DNA of 64,000 nucleotides from Shinella sp. PSBB067 (lineage in GTDB: Bacteria; Pseudomonadota; Alphaproteobacteria; Rhizobiales; Rhizobiaceae): NCBI RefSeq assembly GCF_016839145.1, contig NZ_CP069303.1, forward strand, positions 186,001 to 250,000, given 5' to 3'. Positions 35,427 to 44,286 of this stretch are shown here, piece by piece (the first letter of the stretch is position 1; every line of letters begins with the position of its first letter). The position numbers and the translations under genes are program-made. The notes beneath the pieces were generated by a model. The model was not told where the DNA came from, ran no database searches, and worked only from the letters and a program-made list of their open reading frames with translations.

Positions 35427-36143
35427 ATGTCTGCAAGACTTCTGACCGGCGCCCTTGCCGCCGGAACGGCCGCGCTATGGCTGACGGCGGCCGCGGCCCA
35501 TTCCATCGAGGCCGGGCCTTCCGAGGCGGTGCAGGCCGCCTTCGACATCATCGAGACGACGATCGTGACGAAGGGCGACACGGCCGTCTTCACCACCCGC
35601 GTGCGCGGCGAGGCCGGCAAGGACAAGCCCGGCGCGACGGGCAGGTTCGAGGGATCGGATGTCTACGCCTATGTCTGGCCGACCAGCCTCGACAGCGGCG
35701 AGATCGGCTTCGACAAGGCGCAGGGCATCGTGGCGCTCGCCGTCACCTTCCACCCGGATTTCGACGATGCCGCCCGCGGCGGCAGGAACCGCCATGTCTG
35801 GCATCCGCACTGGGTGGTGCTTGCCGGGGACAAGGCCTGCGGCGGCGGCCTGAAGGTGGTCGACATTCCCGCGGGCGCAAAGCCGAAGGTGCCCGAGACA
35901 TGGCCGGGCGTGCCGCTGCTGATCGACAGCCCGGACTACGGGACGACCTTCAAGGGCGACACGGTGGACGTGGAAATCCCGCTTGCGCTGATCGGCAGCA
36001 TCAAGGGCGCCTCCTATGACGGGGTCACGGCGGGCCTGAAGGTCGACGGCAACCTGCATGCGCCGCTGCTGTGCGTCAGCAATGTGTTCAAGGTCGCCTC
36101 CGGCGATCTCAGCCTGCCGGGCAAGGTCGCGCCGGCCGAATGA
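35427..36143 (+). CDS. Periplasmic protein of unknown function
   Basis: 238 residues, not recognised with confidence. A signal peptide spans about residues 1-24 (MSARLLTGALAAGTAALWL, cleavage near TAAAA-HS). The mature protein looks like a beta-sandwich and has VYAYVWPTSLDSGEIGFDKAQGIVALAVTFHPDFDD-type segments, a histidine-rich stretch NRHVWHPHWVVL, and two cysteines near residues 143 and 219. ATG at 35427 has AAGGA 10 bases upstream. It lies between the MarR regulator and the redoxin gene in one operon. A metal- or oxidant-related function is only guessed from context. Confidence 0.75.
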   Translation: MSARLLTGALAAGTAALWLTAAAAHSIEAGPSEAVQAAFDIIETTIVTKGDTAVFTTRVRGEAGKDKPGATGRFEGSDVYAYVWPTSLDSGEIGFDKAQGIVALAVTFHPDFDDAARGGRNRHVWHPHWVVLAGDKACGGGLKVVDIPAGAKPKVPETWPGVPLLIDSPDYGTTFKGDTVDVEIPLALIGSIKGASYDGVTAGLKVDGNLHAPLLCVSNVFKVASGDLSLPGKVAPAE

Positions 36144-36214
36144 GAAAGCGCCGGCCCGGCGACTGCCATCGCCGGGCCGGCCATTCCTCCCCTCCAGGCA
36201 TGAAAGGAAAGAAC

Positions 36215-36277
36215 ATGGCAAGGATTATCCCCATCGACCCGTCAAAGGCAACGGGAGGCGCGCATGTCGCAGCCTGA
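36215..36277 (+). pseudogene. 20-residue open frame resembling the N-terminus of a carboxymuconolactone-decarboxylase/AhpD protein
   Basis: MARIIPIDPSKATGGAHVAA, preceded by a good ribosome site (AAAGGAAA, 5 bases). The first 14 residues look like the typical start of AhpD/carboxymuconolactone-decarboxylase proteins (MARI-x-x-DP-x-x-A-x-G). The frame then stops, and its end overlaps the redoxin start by 14 bases. It may be the remnant of a deleted gene, now acting as a short leader that couples translation of the redoxin. The likeness is from memory of the family. Confidence 0.45.
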
Positions 36278-36821
36278 CGTGCGCCTTGCCCCCGAGATCG
36301 CGGCATCGGCCTGGTTCAACACTCCGGCGCCGCTGACGCTCGCCGGTCTTCGCGGGCGGCCGGTCTTCCTGCACGCTTTCCAGCTTCTCTGCCCCGGCTG
36401 CGTGTCGCAGGCCCTGCCGCAGGTCAAGCGCATCGAGCGGGCCTTCGCCGGGACCGACCTGCAGGTGATCGGTATCCATACCGTCTTCGAGCATCATGCC
36501 GCGATGACGCCCGTGACGCTGCAGGCCTTCCTCCATGAATATCGCCTGGCATCCCCCGTCGCCGTCGACCTTGCCGAGGAGGGATCGGAGATTCCCGTGA
36601 CCATGCGCCGCCTCGGGCTGCGCGGCACGCCTTCCTCCATCCTGGTCGGCCGGGATGGCACCGTGCTCAACCACGTCTTCGGTATCGAGGACGACATCGC
36701 CGTCGGCGCGAGGATCGCCATGGCGCTCGCCGCGTCCCCGTCCCCCGCCGGCGAGCCCGCCGGGACCGCGGCCTGTGCGGACGGCCGCTGCGAGGCGCCC
36801 GCAGGGGAGGCCGGCGCATGA
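36264..36821 (+). CDS. Thioredoxin-like (redoxin) protein with CPGC motif
   Basis: 185 residues of thioredoxin fold. The active-site pair is C43-P-G-C46 in FLHAFQLLCPGCVSQALPQ; the cis-proline is in LRGTPSSILVGRDG. No signal peptide, so cytoplasmic. The C-terminal tail has a second cysteine pair (CADGRC). A TlpA/AhpC-type thiol reductase or peroxidase role fits. The start lies inside the short AhpD-like frame, and the stop overlaps the MOSC gene start (ATGA). Confidence 0.82.
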   Translation: MSQPDVRLAPEIAASAWFNTPAPLTLAGLRGRPVFLHAFQLLCPGCVSQALPQVKRIERAFAGTDLQVIGIHTVFEHHAAMTPVTLQAFLHEYRLASPVAVDLAEEGSEIPVTMRRLGLRGTPSSILVGRDGTVLNHVFGIEDDIAVGARIAMALAASPSPAGEPAGTAACADGRCEAPAGEAGA

Positions 36822-37507
36822 GATCGGTTCCGCTGCTCAGCCTGCGCATCGGCGCGGTCGCGCCGCTGGGGCCGCGCGCGGCGCCGAGCGGCATTGCGAA
36901 ATCCGCCGTCGCCGGGCCGCTCGCCCTCTCGCTGACCGGCTTTGCCGGCGACCGGCAGGGCGATCCCGTGCGGCATGGCGGGCCGGAAAAGGCCGTGCAC
37001 CACTATCCCTTCGAGCATTATGCCGGCTGGGCTCGCGATCTCGGCGGCCATCCGCTGCTGGACGGTCCCGGCGCATTCGGAGAGAACCTTTCGACATCGG
37101 GTCTCGCCGAGGACACGGTCGCGATCGGCGACGTCTTCAGGCTGGGCGCCGCCCTCATCGAAGTCAGCCAGGGCCGCCAGCCGTGCTGGAAGCTGAACGA
37201 GCGCTTCGGCCGCACCGACATGGCGCGCCTCGTGCAATCGACGGGGCGCACGGGCTGGTACTACCGCGTGCTCGAACCTGGCATCGTCGCACCGCAGGAA
37301 AGCCTCGTCCTTGAGGAGCGCCGTGCGCCCGAATGGACGCTCGCGCGCATCTGGCGCGCTTTCTATGTCGACACGCTCAATCGCGCCGAGCTCTCCGGCA
37401 TCGCCGCGCTCGAACGCCTTGCCGAAGGCTGGCGAAACCACGCCCGCCGCCGGCTCGAAAGCAACCGGGTTGAGGACTGGTCGAAGCGTCTGGACGGAGG
37501 TGCGTGA
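36818..37507 (+). CDS. MOSC-domain protein (YiiM-like)
   Basis: 229 residues. The MOSC domain is marked by LSLTGFAGDRQGDPVRHGGPEKAVHHYP, the GAFGENLSTSGL motif and the conserved cysteine in VSQGRQPCWKLNERFG. A C-terminal helical part with DTLNRAELSGIAALERLAEGW follows, as in YiiM. YiiM-type proteins use molybdenum cofactor to reduce N-hydroxylated compounds such as N-hydroxylaminopurine. Translationally coupled to the redoxin gene by a 4-base overlap. A small hairpin (37503-37521) covers its stop. Confidence 0.88.
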   Translation: MRSVPLLSLRIGAVAPLGPRAAPSGIAKSAVAGPLALSLTGFAGDRQGDPVRHGGPEKAVHHYPFEHYAGWARDLGGHPLLDGPGAFGENLSTSGLAEDTVAIGDVFRLGAALIEVSQGRQPCWKLNERFGRTDMARLVQSTGRTGWYYRVLEPGIVAPQESLVLEERRAPEWTLARIWRAFYVDTLNRAELSGIAALERLAEGWRNHARRRLESNRVEDWSKRLDGGA

Positions 37508-37580
37508 GGGCTTCCCTCACGACGATGCCGGGACCGGGAATGCTCCGGTCGATCAGCGCCGGGATCATCCGGCGCGGGGT

Positions 37581-38894
37581 CTACCACCCAGCGAAATCGG
37601 CCAGGAGCGTCTCGTCAACCCGTCCCGCTGCGACGTCGGCAAGGGCTTCGTCGAGCAGGGCTGCGCCTTCGAGGGCCTGGCTTTTGGTCAGCGTCAGGGG
37701 CGGCGTGAATTCCAGCACGTTGGAGTTCACGCCGACATAGTAGACGACGAGGCCGAGCTGGAAGGCACGCAAGACGGCAAGCGCGGTCTGTCGCGCGGCC
37801 GGCTCGCGCGTGGCGCGATCGACGACGAGCTCGACGCCCAGCGCAAGGCCGCGGCCGCGGACATCTCCGATCAGGGCGTGGCGCGCGGCAACGCCCTGCA
37901 GCGCTTCCCGCAGGGCCTGGCCGGTGCTGGCGGCATTCTCGGCGAGATGGTCGTGCTCGATCGTTTCCAGCACCGCCAGCGCGGCCGCCGCGCAGACCGG
38001 ATTGCCGTGCACCGTCTGCAACGAGAAGGCGACGGCGTGGTTCATGATCGCTTCCGGGCCGACGGCCGCCGAGATCGGCAGGCCGCCGCCGAGGCCCTTG
38101 CCGTAGACGACGATGTCGGGCTCGATGCCGGAATGCTCGAAAGCGTTGAAACGGCCGGTACGCCCGAGCCCGACCTTCACCTCGTCGGAAACGACGAGGA
38201 TGCCGTGCTTGCGGCAGATGGCCTCCACCGCCTGGAAGAAGCCGTCCGGCGGCACCAGCATGCCGCCGTCGGACTGGATCGGCTCGATGAAGAAGGCGGC
38301 GACCTCCTCCGGCGGCAGCACCGTCGCGAAGAGCTCCTCGATATGCGCGAGCGCCGCGGCCTTCGCGGCCTCGGGGCTGCCAGCCGCATAGCTGTTCGGA
38401 TAGGGCACGAGCGTCAGGCCCGCCGCGCGGGCGCCCTGCTGGGCCGGATGGCCCGACACCGCCATGGAGCCGACGGTGCCGCCATGATAGGCGCCCTCGA
38501 AGGCGAGGAGACGCGGCCTTCCCGTGGCCGCGACGACCACGCGCGCGACCGTCTCGTTGGCATCCGAGCCGGAATGGCCGAACCAGACGCGGCCGCGGGC
38601 GCGCGCGGGCACCAGCGACAGCAGCTTTTCGGCCAGCAGCACGCAGGGTTCGTTCGCGCTTGAAAGATAGCTCGCGCCCGCCTGGTCGCGCAGCGCGCGG
38701 TTCACCGCGTCCCGCACGGCGGGATGCGCGTGGCCGAGGCTGGCGGCGCCCCAGGAGGCGGAAAAATCGAGCAGCCGCCGGCCGTCGTCGCCGGTCAGGT
38801 ATGCACCGCTGCCGCCGACGACGGCCTGCGGGAAGAACCGCAGATGCGCCATTTTCGAGACCGATCGGCTTTCGCGGGCGTAGAGGTCGGCCAT
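37581..38894 (-). CDS. Class III PLP-dependent aminotransferase
   Basis: 437 residues, an omega-aminotransferase type. Seen are YLTGDDGRRLLDFSASWGAASLGHAHP at the N-terminus, WFGHSGSDANETVARVV, EGAYHGGTVGSMAVSGHP, EPIQSDGGMLVPP, VSDEVKVGLGRTGRF and the PLP lysine in VVYGKGLGGGLPIS. ATG at 38894 has AGGAT upstream; longer frames lack support. It is the last gene of the leftward operon of hydrolases and a branched-chain-type ABC importer. It probably removes an amino group from the degraded substrate; 4-aminobutyrate or similar amines are candidates. Confidence 0.9.
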   Translation of the reverse strand: MADLYARESRSVSKMAHLRFFPQAVVGGSGAYLTGDDGRRLLDFSASWGAASLGHAHPAVRDAVNRALRDQAGASYLSSANEPCVLLAEKLLSLVPARARGRVWFGHSGSDANETVARVVVAATGRPRLLAFEGAYHGGTVGSMAVSGHPAQQGARAAGLTLVPYPNSYAAGSPEAAKAAALAHIEELFATVLPPEEVAAFFIEPIQSDGGMLVPPDGFFQAVEAICRKHGILVVSDEVKVGLGRTGRFNAFEHSGIEPDIVVYGKGLGGGLPISAAVGPEAIMNHAVAFSLQTVHGNPVCAAAALAVLETIEHDHLAENAASTGQALREALQGVAARHALIGDVRGRGLALGVELVVDRATREPAARQTALAVLRAFQLGLVVYYVGVNSNVLEFTPPLTLTKSQALEGAALLDEALADVAAGRVDETLLADFAGW

Positions 38895-38908
38895 GATGCA
38901 ATCCTTGC

Positions 38909-39577
38909 CTACTTGAAGAAGGTGAGTACCTCGTCGAGCTGGACGACGTGGCAGTAGATCATGTTGATGATCTCCAGTTCGCGCCTGTGCAGCTCGTCCG
39001 TCGCCGCGGCGCCGCAATCGTCGACCACGACGACGCCGAAGCTCTCGTCCGCGAGGCTTCGCACCGTCGAGGAAACGCACTGGTCGGTGAAGATGCCGCA
39101 GCAGATGACGTTCCGGATGCCCATGTTGTGCAGGACGAGGCGCAGGTTCGTGCCGGTCAGCGCGCTGTCGGTTGTCTTGGTGATGACGATCTCGTCGGCG
39201 CGTGGCTCCAGTTCGGGAACGACCTGTCCTTCCGGCAGCTCCTTCGGCAGCAGCAGGTAGTTGAAGCCCGGCTTCTTCTGGCTGAGCGAGCGGTCGCGTC
39301 CGTCAGGCTTGAGGCAGGCGATGCGGGCGAAGATGACCTCGACCTTGCGCCTGCGGCATTCGTCGATGAGCCGCGCGGTGTTCGGGATGACCGTCTTGCG
39401 CATCCGCTCGTAGAAGGGCTGCCAGCGCGCGGTTTCCTCCGGCGTGTCCTTCGGATCGAGATAGGTGTTCTGGATGTCGATGACCAGCAGCGCCGTCGTT
39501 TCCGGATCGAGCACGATGTCGTCGGGCTCTTCGGCATTGGCATAGTAGAAGGAACGGTAGTCGGTTTTCCAGTTCAT
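38909..39577 (-). CDS. Cysteine hydrolase, isochorismatase family (copy 1)
   Basis: 222 residues, alpha/beta hydrolase of the isochorismatase-like amidase group. The catalytic triad is D34 in LLVIDIQN, K134 in IVITKTTDSAL and C167 in IFTDQCVSS. Members hydrolyse amides such as N-carbamoylsarcosine, ureidoacrylate or biuret. ATG overlaps the permease stop (ATGA), so it is coupled to the transporter. A paralogue is at 44287, at the other end of the same operon, which suggests two successive amide cleavages. Confidence 0.88.
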   Translation of the reverse strand: MNWKTDYRSFYYANAEEPDDIVLDPETTALLVIDIQNTYLDPKDTPEETARWQPFYERMRKTVIPNTARLIDECRRRKVEVIFARIACLKPDGRDRSLSQKKPGFNYLLLPKELPEGQVVPELEPRADEIVITKTTDSALTGTNLRLVLHNMGIRNVICCGIFTDQCVSSTVRSLADESFGVVVVDDCGAAATDELHRRELEIINMIYCHVVQLDEVLTFFK

Positions 39578-40602
39578 GCCGAGGTCTCCTTCCGGCGACG
39601 GGTGCGGGTGAGGATGTGGCCGATCTCGCGGTTGGGGAAGAGGCCGCCGGGCTTGACGATCATGACGGCGATCATGGCGAGCGCCAGCACGATTTCGGTG
39701 AGGCCGACGACCTGGCCCGCGCCGGTCGCGCCGGCATTCAGCGCGCCTTCCGTGCCGCGCAGGCCCTCATAGGCGAAGGTGATGAGGACGGTGCCCGCGA
39801 CGGCGCCGGTCACGGTGTTCGCCCCGCCGATCACCAGCATGGTGATGATGAGGAAGGTCTCCTTCAGGTAGAAGGCCTTGGGCGCGAAGGAGGTTATGAA
39901 GTGCCCCCACAGCGCGCCGCCGACGCCGGCGATGAAGGCGGCGAGGATGAAGGCGCGCCAGCGCAGTTGCGGGATGTTCGCGCCGAGCGCGGCGGCGGCG
40001 ACCTCGTCTTCCCGCGAGGCGCGCAGGAGCTTGCCGGTGCGCGACTCCTTGAAGAGCAGCGCGACGACGACCACCACGCCCGCGACGATGGCCGCGATCG
40101 GCATGTCCGTCGTCTTCGGCAGGCCGAAGAGCGTGCGCGGGCCGTTTGTGAGCGCGCTCCAGTTGTTCATGATCGTGTAGAGCACGACGAGCAGCGCGAA
40201 CGAGGTGATGACGGCCGCCGCATCCGAAAGCCGCATCAGCGGATAGGCGACGAAAGCCGCGACCAGCGCGGCCACCACGCCCGCCGCCAGCATGGCGAGG
40301 AGCGGCGAGATCTCGACGACCTTCATGAATTCGTAGAGATCGGGCAGCGCCATGCCCTTCATCTGGGCCGGGATGGTGAGCACGGCCGAAGTATAGGCCC
40401 CGAAGCCCATGAAGCCGATATGCGCGAAGGAGAGCAGGCCGGAATTGCCCATGAAGGTCTGGAGGCCCACGACGAGCACGAGCGAGATCAGGAGGTTGGT
40501 GGCGATGCGGTCGTAGAGGCGAATGCCGAGGACATGGCTTCCGACGGCGATGATCGCGATCACGGCGATGAGGATGAGGGCGGTGAGATAGGAATGTTTC
40601 AT
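39574..40602 (-). CDS. Branched-chain-type ABC transporter permease (LivM type)
   Basis: Inner-membrane permease, 342 residues. It has the LivM sequence FMGNSGLLSFAHIGFMGFGAYTSAVLTI, followed by the RASREDEVAAAALGANIPQLRWRAF docking region and GVGGALWGHF. About ten hydrophobic segments. ATG lies 13 bases after the LivH-type gene. Confidence 0.92.
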   Translation of the reverse strand: MKHSYLTALILIAVIAIIAVGSHVLGIRLYDRIATNLLISLVLVVGLQTFMGNSGLLSFAHIGFMGFGAYTSAVLTIPAQMKGMALPDLYEFMKVVEISPLLAMLAAGVVAALVAAFVAYPLMRLSDAAAVITSFALLVVLYTIMNNWSALTNGPRTLFGLPKTTDMPIAAIVAGVVVVVALLFKESRTGKLLRASREDEVAAAALGANIPQLRWRAFILAAFIAGVGGALWGHFITSFAPKAFYLKETFLIITMLVIGGANTVTGAVAGTVLITFAYEGLRGTEGALNAGATGAGQVVGLTEIVLALAMIAVMIVKPGGLFPNREIGHILTRTRRRKETSA

Positions 40603-40615
40603 CGGTTCGTCTCCC

Positions 40616-41506
40616 TCAGGTCCGCTGCCCGGTGGCAGGGCCCTTGATCAGGCCCTCCGGCCGCCACAGCAGGATCAGGATCACCAGGCTGAACGTGAAG
40701 GCGTCGCGGAATTTCAGGAGGTCCTGCGACAGGGTGTAGTTGAGCGTGGTGTCGATGAGCGCCAGCAGGAAGCCGCCGACCACCGCGCCGGGCAGGCTGC
40801 GCATGCCGCCGATGACGGTGGCGATGAAGGCGACCAGCAGCGGCTCCAGGCCGACGCCGGGCACGACCGTGCCGATGCGCCCGATCCACAGCAGCCCGAC
40901 GACGCCGGCAAGGAAGCCGGAGAGCGCGAAGGCCGAGGTGATGATGAGGTTGGCGGGAACGCCGAGCATGCGCGCCATGGTGAAGTTCGTCGCCGCCGCG
41001 CGCATGGCGATGCCGAGCGTCGTCTTGCGCATGAGGAAGGCGACGGCGGCGAGGAGCACGATGGAGGCGGCGATGGTGATGAGGTTGCGCACCGGCGTGA
41101 TGGCCCCGCCGATCGAGACCGTCTGCGAGAAGATGTCGGGCAGCGGCACGTTGCGCGGGCGCGGCGAAATGAAGAGCAGGGCGGCGTTCTGCAGGAGGTT
41201 CGAGAAGGCGAAGGAGGTGATCAGCACGGCCGTCACCGACTTCGCCCGCACCGGGCGGAACGCGACATAATCGGTAAGGATGCCGAAGACGATCGCCATG
41301 ACGACGGCGAGCGCCGCCATCAGGAGCCACGGCAGGCCGGAGCCGCTCGTGAGGTACATGGTATAGCCGGCGACCATGATGAGCTCGCCATAGGCGAAGT
41401 TCACGAGGCGCAGGATGCCGTAGATGATGACGAGGCCGAGCGCCATGAGGGCATAGGCGCCGCCGAGGCTGAGGACGTCGATGACGAACTGGATCGCGAA
41501 AGCCAT
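40616..41506 (-). CDS. Branched-chain-type ABC transporter permease (LivH type)
   Basis: Inner-membrane permease, 296 residues. Starts with FVIDVLSLGGAYALMALGL and has the GELIMVAGYTMYL segment, the RAAATNFTMARMLGVPANLII docking loop and GMRSLPGAVVGGFLLALI near the end, all typical of LivH. Starts 3 bases after the LivF-type gene ends. Confidence 0.92.
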   Translation of the reverse strand: MAFAIQFVIDVLSLGGAYALMALGLVIIYGILRLVNFAYGELIMVAGYTMYLTSGSGLPWLLMAALAVVMAIVFGILTDYVAFRPVRAKSVTAVLITSFAFSNLLQNAALLFISPRPRNVPLPDIFSQTVSIGGAITPVRNLITIAASIVLLAAVAFLMRKTTLGIAMRAAATNFTMARMLGVPANLIITSAFALSGFLAGVVGLLWIGRIGTVVPGVGLEPLLVAFIATVIGGMRSLPGAVVGGFLLALIDTTLNYTLSQDLLKFRDAFTFSLVILILLWRPEGLIKGPATGQRT

Positions 41507-41509
41507 GGA

Positions 41510-42217
41510 TCAGCCTCCCAGGTAATGTGAGCTGAGATCGCTCGTCGAGCGGATCTCCTCGGCCGTGCCGGACGCCACGATCGCGCCGAGCCGCATGACA
41601 TAGGCGCGGTCGGCGACGGCGAGCGCCTGGTTCACGTTCTGCTCGACGAGCAGGATGGTGAGGCCGGATGTCTTCAGCGTCTCGATCATTTCGAAGATGC
41701 GCTCGACGATGGCGGGCGCAAGGCCGAGCGACGGCTCGTCGAGCAGGAGCACGCTGGGGCGGGCCATCAGCGCGCGCGCGATGACCAGCATCTGCTGCTC
41801 GCCGCCGGAAAGCGTGCCGGCCGCCTGGGCCGACCGTTCGGCAAGGCGCGGGAAGAGCGTATGCAGCCGTTCGAGGTTCTCGCGGTTGCCGGCCTGGTCG
41901 CGGCGGTGGATATAGGCGCCGAGCATCAGGTTCTCGGCGACCGTCAGGTCCGGGAAGACGTCGCGGGTTTCCGGCACCGTCGCCAGTCCCGCGCGGATGA
42001 CCTGCTCGGGGCTGGCGGCGGTGATGTCCTTGCCCTCGAGGGTGATCGAGCCGCCGGAGGCCTTCAGCGCGCCGGCGATGCACTTGATGGTCGAGGACTT
42101 TCCGGCACCGTTCGCGCCGAGCAGGCTGACGAGTTCGCCCTTGCCGACGGAAAAACTGATCCCGCGAACCGCGCGGATCGTGCCGTAGCTGACGGAGAGA
42201 TCGCGCACGTCAAGCAT
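41510..42217 (-). CDS. Branched-chain-type ABC transporter ATP-binding protein (LivF type)
   Basis: 235 residues. Walker A GANGAGKSS, Q-loop region VPETRDVFPDLTVAENL, signature LSGGEQQMLVIARAL, Walker B VLLLDEPSLGLAP and the H-loop region LLVEQNVNQALAVAD are those of LivF. ATG at 42217 overlaps the LivG-type stop by 8 bases. Confidence 0.92.
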   Translation of the reverse strand: MLDVRDLSVSYGTIRAVRGISFSVGKGELVSLLGANGAGKSSTIKCIAGALKASGGSITLEGKDITAASPEQVIRAGLATVPETRDVFPDLTVAENLMLGAYIHRRDQAGNRENLERLHTLFPRLAERSAQAAGTLSGGEQQMLVIARALMARPSVLLLDEPSLGLAPAIVERIFEMIETLKTSGLTILLVEQNVNQALAVADRAYVMRLGAIVASGTAEEIRSTSDLSSHYLGG

Positions 42218-42944
42218 GGGCCGCCCCCTTGCCGAGATAGGCCTCGATGACGGCCGGATGGGTTCGAACATGCGCGGCGTCGCCCTCCGCGATGGTGCGG
42301 CCGGAGGCCAGCACATGCAGGCGGTGGCAGAGGCGCATGATGAGGCCCATGTCGTGGTCGATGATGAGGAGGCCGAGGCCGCGTTTGGCCGGCAGCTCGG
42401 AGAGCGTGTGCAGCAGCGTCTCGGTCTCGGCGTCGTTCATGCCGGCCGCCGGTTCGTCGAGCAGCAGGAAGCGCGGCTCGGCGGCGAGCGCCCGGGCGAT
42501 CTCGACGCGGCGCTTGTCGCCGTAGCTGAGGCTCTCGCCAAGCTCGTCCGCCTTGTCGGTCAGGCCGAGTTCGTCGAGCAGCTTTTTGGCCCGCTCCGTG
42601 CTCGCGGCGCGGGACACGCCCTTGGCGAGCGCCGCCGCCTCGACGTTCTCCAGCACCGTCATGGTGTTGAACAGGCGCACGATCTGGAACGAGCGGCTGA
42701 CGCCGGCAAGCGCGATGTCGCGCGGCGACAGGCCCGAAAGCGTCACCGGACCGGCGGTGATCGTGCCGGTCGCCAGCTTCACCTGGCCGGTGATGGCGTT
42801 GATGAGCGTCGTCTTGCCGGAGCCGTTCGGCCCGATGAGGCCGACGACCTCGCCGGTGGCGACGGAGAGCGACACATGGTCGAGAGCGCGGAGGCCGGTG
42901 AATTCCACCGACACGTCGTTTACCGCAAGACGTGTTTCAGACAT
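42210..42944 (-). CDS. Branched-chain-type ABC transporter ATP-binding protein (LivG type)
   Basis: 244 residues. Walker A GPNGSGKTT, FQIVRLFNTMTVLENVE, signature LSYGDKRRVEIARAL, Walker B FLLLDEPAAGMND and IDHDMGLIMRL, as in LivG. I choose the ATG at 42944 (MSETRLAV), with GGAAAA upstream; an ATG at 42962 has no ribosome site. A hairpin separates it from the binding-protein gene. Confidence 0.92.
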   Translation of the reverse strand: MSETRLAVNDVSVEFTGLRALDHVSLSVATGEVVGLIGPNGSGKTTLINAITGQVKLATGTITAGPVTLSGLSPRDIALAGVSRSFQIVRLFNTMTVLENVEAAALAKGVSRAASTERAKKLLDELGLTDKADELGESLSYGDKRRVEIARALAAEPRFLLLDEPAAGMNDAETETLLHTLSELPAKRGLGLLIIDHDMGLIMRLCHRLHVLASGRTIAEGDAAHVRTHPAVIEAYLGKGAAHA

Positions 42945-42962
42945 GGCTTTTCCGAAGGTCAT

Positions 42963-42984
42963 GGGCCGGCCTTGCGGCCGGCCC
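42963..42984 (-). promoter_or_regulatory. Intercistronic hairpin after the binding-protein gene
   Basis: Perfect 8-bp stem GGGCCGGC / GCCGGCCC with a 6-base loop in the 52-base gap between binding-protein and LivG-type genes. Probably protects the binding-protein message or lowers downstream expression. Confidence 0.55.
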
Positions 42985-42996
42985 GAACGGGGGAGA

Positions 42997-44166
42997 TCAG
43001 GGCTTCGGCAGGGATTCCGGCTTGCGCCAGCCGACGAAGGTCGGCTTGCCGCCCTTGAGCTCGATCACAGCCGCGGCCTTGTTCGGGACATGGCCTTCCT
43101 CGGCCGTGCCGTAGTCGAGTTCGCCGGTCAGAAGCTTGAACTGGCCGTCCTCAAGCGCCTTGGCGAGCGCGGCGCCCTCGGTGGTGCCGGCCGCCGTGAT
43201 CGCCTGGGCGATCATCATGATCGTATCCCAGCCGGTCGAGACGAAGGAGGTATCCGGGTCCTTGCCGAACATCTCCTTGTAGAGGCCGATGAACTTCTCC
43301 ATTTCCGGATCCGCACCCGCGCCCATCCAGGTATGGGTGACGAAGTAGACATTGTTGCCGAACTTCTCGCCGAGCGCCTCGTGCATGGCCGGGTCGTCAT
43401 AGGCATCGCCCCCGAGGACCGGCGCATCGTAGCCGACCTCCCGCAGCGCGCGGATGATCACGCCGATATCCGTGCCGTAGGAGGAGACGAAGATCACGTC
43501 CGGCTTCTTGCCGAGCGCCTGGAGACGCGCGAGCTGGGCCGAGAAGTTGTTGTCGCCGTTCGTATAGGTGTCTTCCAGCAGGATTTCGCCGCCGTCGGCC
43601 TTGAACTGCTCGACGAAATACTTGGAGAGCGACTTGGTATAGGCGATGAACTGGTCGGTGACGACATAGGCCGTCTTCCAGCCCTTTTCCTTGGCCGCGA
43701 AATCGGCCGCCGTCGCGCCCATCGTGGTGTTCCACATGGAGAGCGTGAACTGCTTGTCGCCGAGCGACCACGACGAATAGAGCGGGTCGGAGGCGCAGGT
43801 CGAGATGCCGACGATGTCGGCAGACTGCGCTTCGCGGCTTGCCGGCGAACCGAAGTCGAAGTCGCAGGGTGCGACGATGACCTGGGCGCCCTTGTCGATC
43901 AGCTCGACCGCCACGTTGCCGACCGTGACCGGATCGGACTTGCCGTCGATGTTGATGAACTCGACCTTCTTGCCGAGCACGCCGCCATTGTCGTTGAGGT
44001 ACTTGACCGCGACCTGAGCGCCGTTGAAGCCGGGCGTGTCGAGCGGGGCCTGGATGCCCGTCATCGAGAGCGCGCCGCCGATGACGATCTTGTCGTCGTC
44101 GGCAAAGGCGGCGGAAGAGGCGAGCACGAGGCCCGCCGCCAGAAGCAGTTTGGAAGTTTTCATCAT
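42997..44166 (-). CDS. Branched-chain-type ABC transporter substrate-binding protein (LivK-like)
   Basis: Periplasmic binding protein, 389 residues, peripla-BP type 6. A signal peptide runs to AAFA-D near residue 22. The mature part has DKIVIGGALSMTG, FNGAQVAVKYLNDNGGVLGKKVEF, the AQVIVAPCDFDFGSPASREAQ stretch and DVIFVSSYGTDIGVIIRALREVG. Two cysteines (in APCDFDFG and ISTCASDP) may form a disulfide. The ligand is not known; linked amidases and a ligase point to an amide or amine rather than leucine (inference). Confidence 0.92.
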   Translation of the reverse strand: MMKTSKLLLAAGLVLASSAAFADDDKIVIGGALSMTGIQAPLDTPGFNGAQVAVKYLNDNGGVLGKKVEFINIDGKSDPVTVGNVAVELIDKGAQVIVAPCDFDFGSPASREAQSADIVGISTCASDPLYSSWSLGDKQFTLSMWNTTMGATAADFAAKEKGWKTAYVVTDQFIAYTKSLSKYFVEQFKADGGEILLEDTYTNGDNNFSAQLARLQALGKKPDVIFVSSYGTDIGVIIRALREVGYDAPVLGGDAYDDPAMHEALGEKFGNNVYFVTHTWMGAGADPEMEKFIGLYKEMFGKDPDTSFVSTGWDTIMMIAQAITAAGTTEGAALAKALEDGQFKLLTGELDYGTAEEGHVPNKAAAVIELKGGKPTFVGWRKPESLPKP

Positions 44167-44286
44167 GGTCGTTCCCCTTGATATTGCCTTGCGGCAGTGA
44201 GTTGATGCGGCCCGGTCTTTTGTTTTCTGTGCGGCCCGCCTGGAAAGCTCCTTGTTGATCCCGTCGCTATGCTGTCTCGGGCGATC

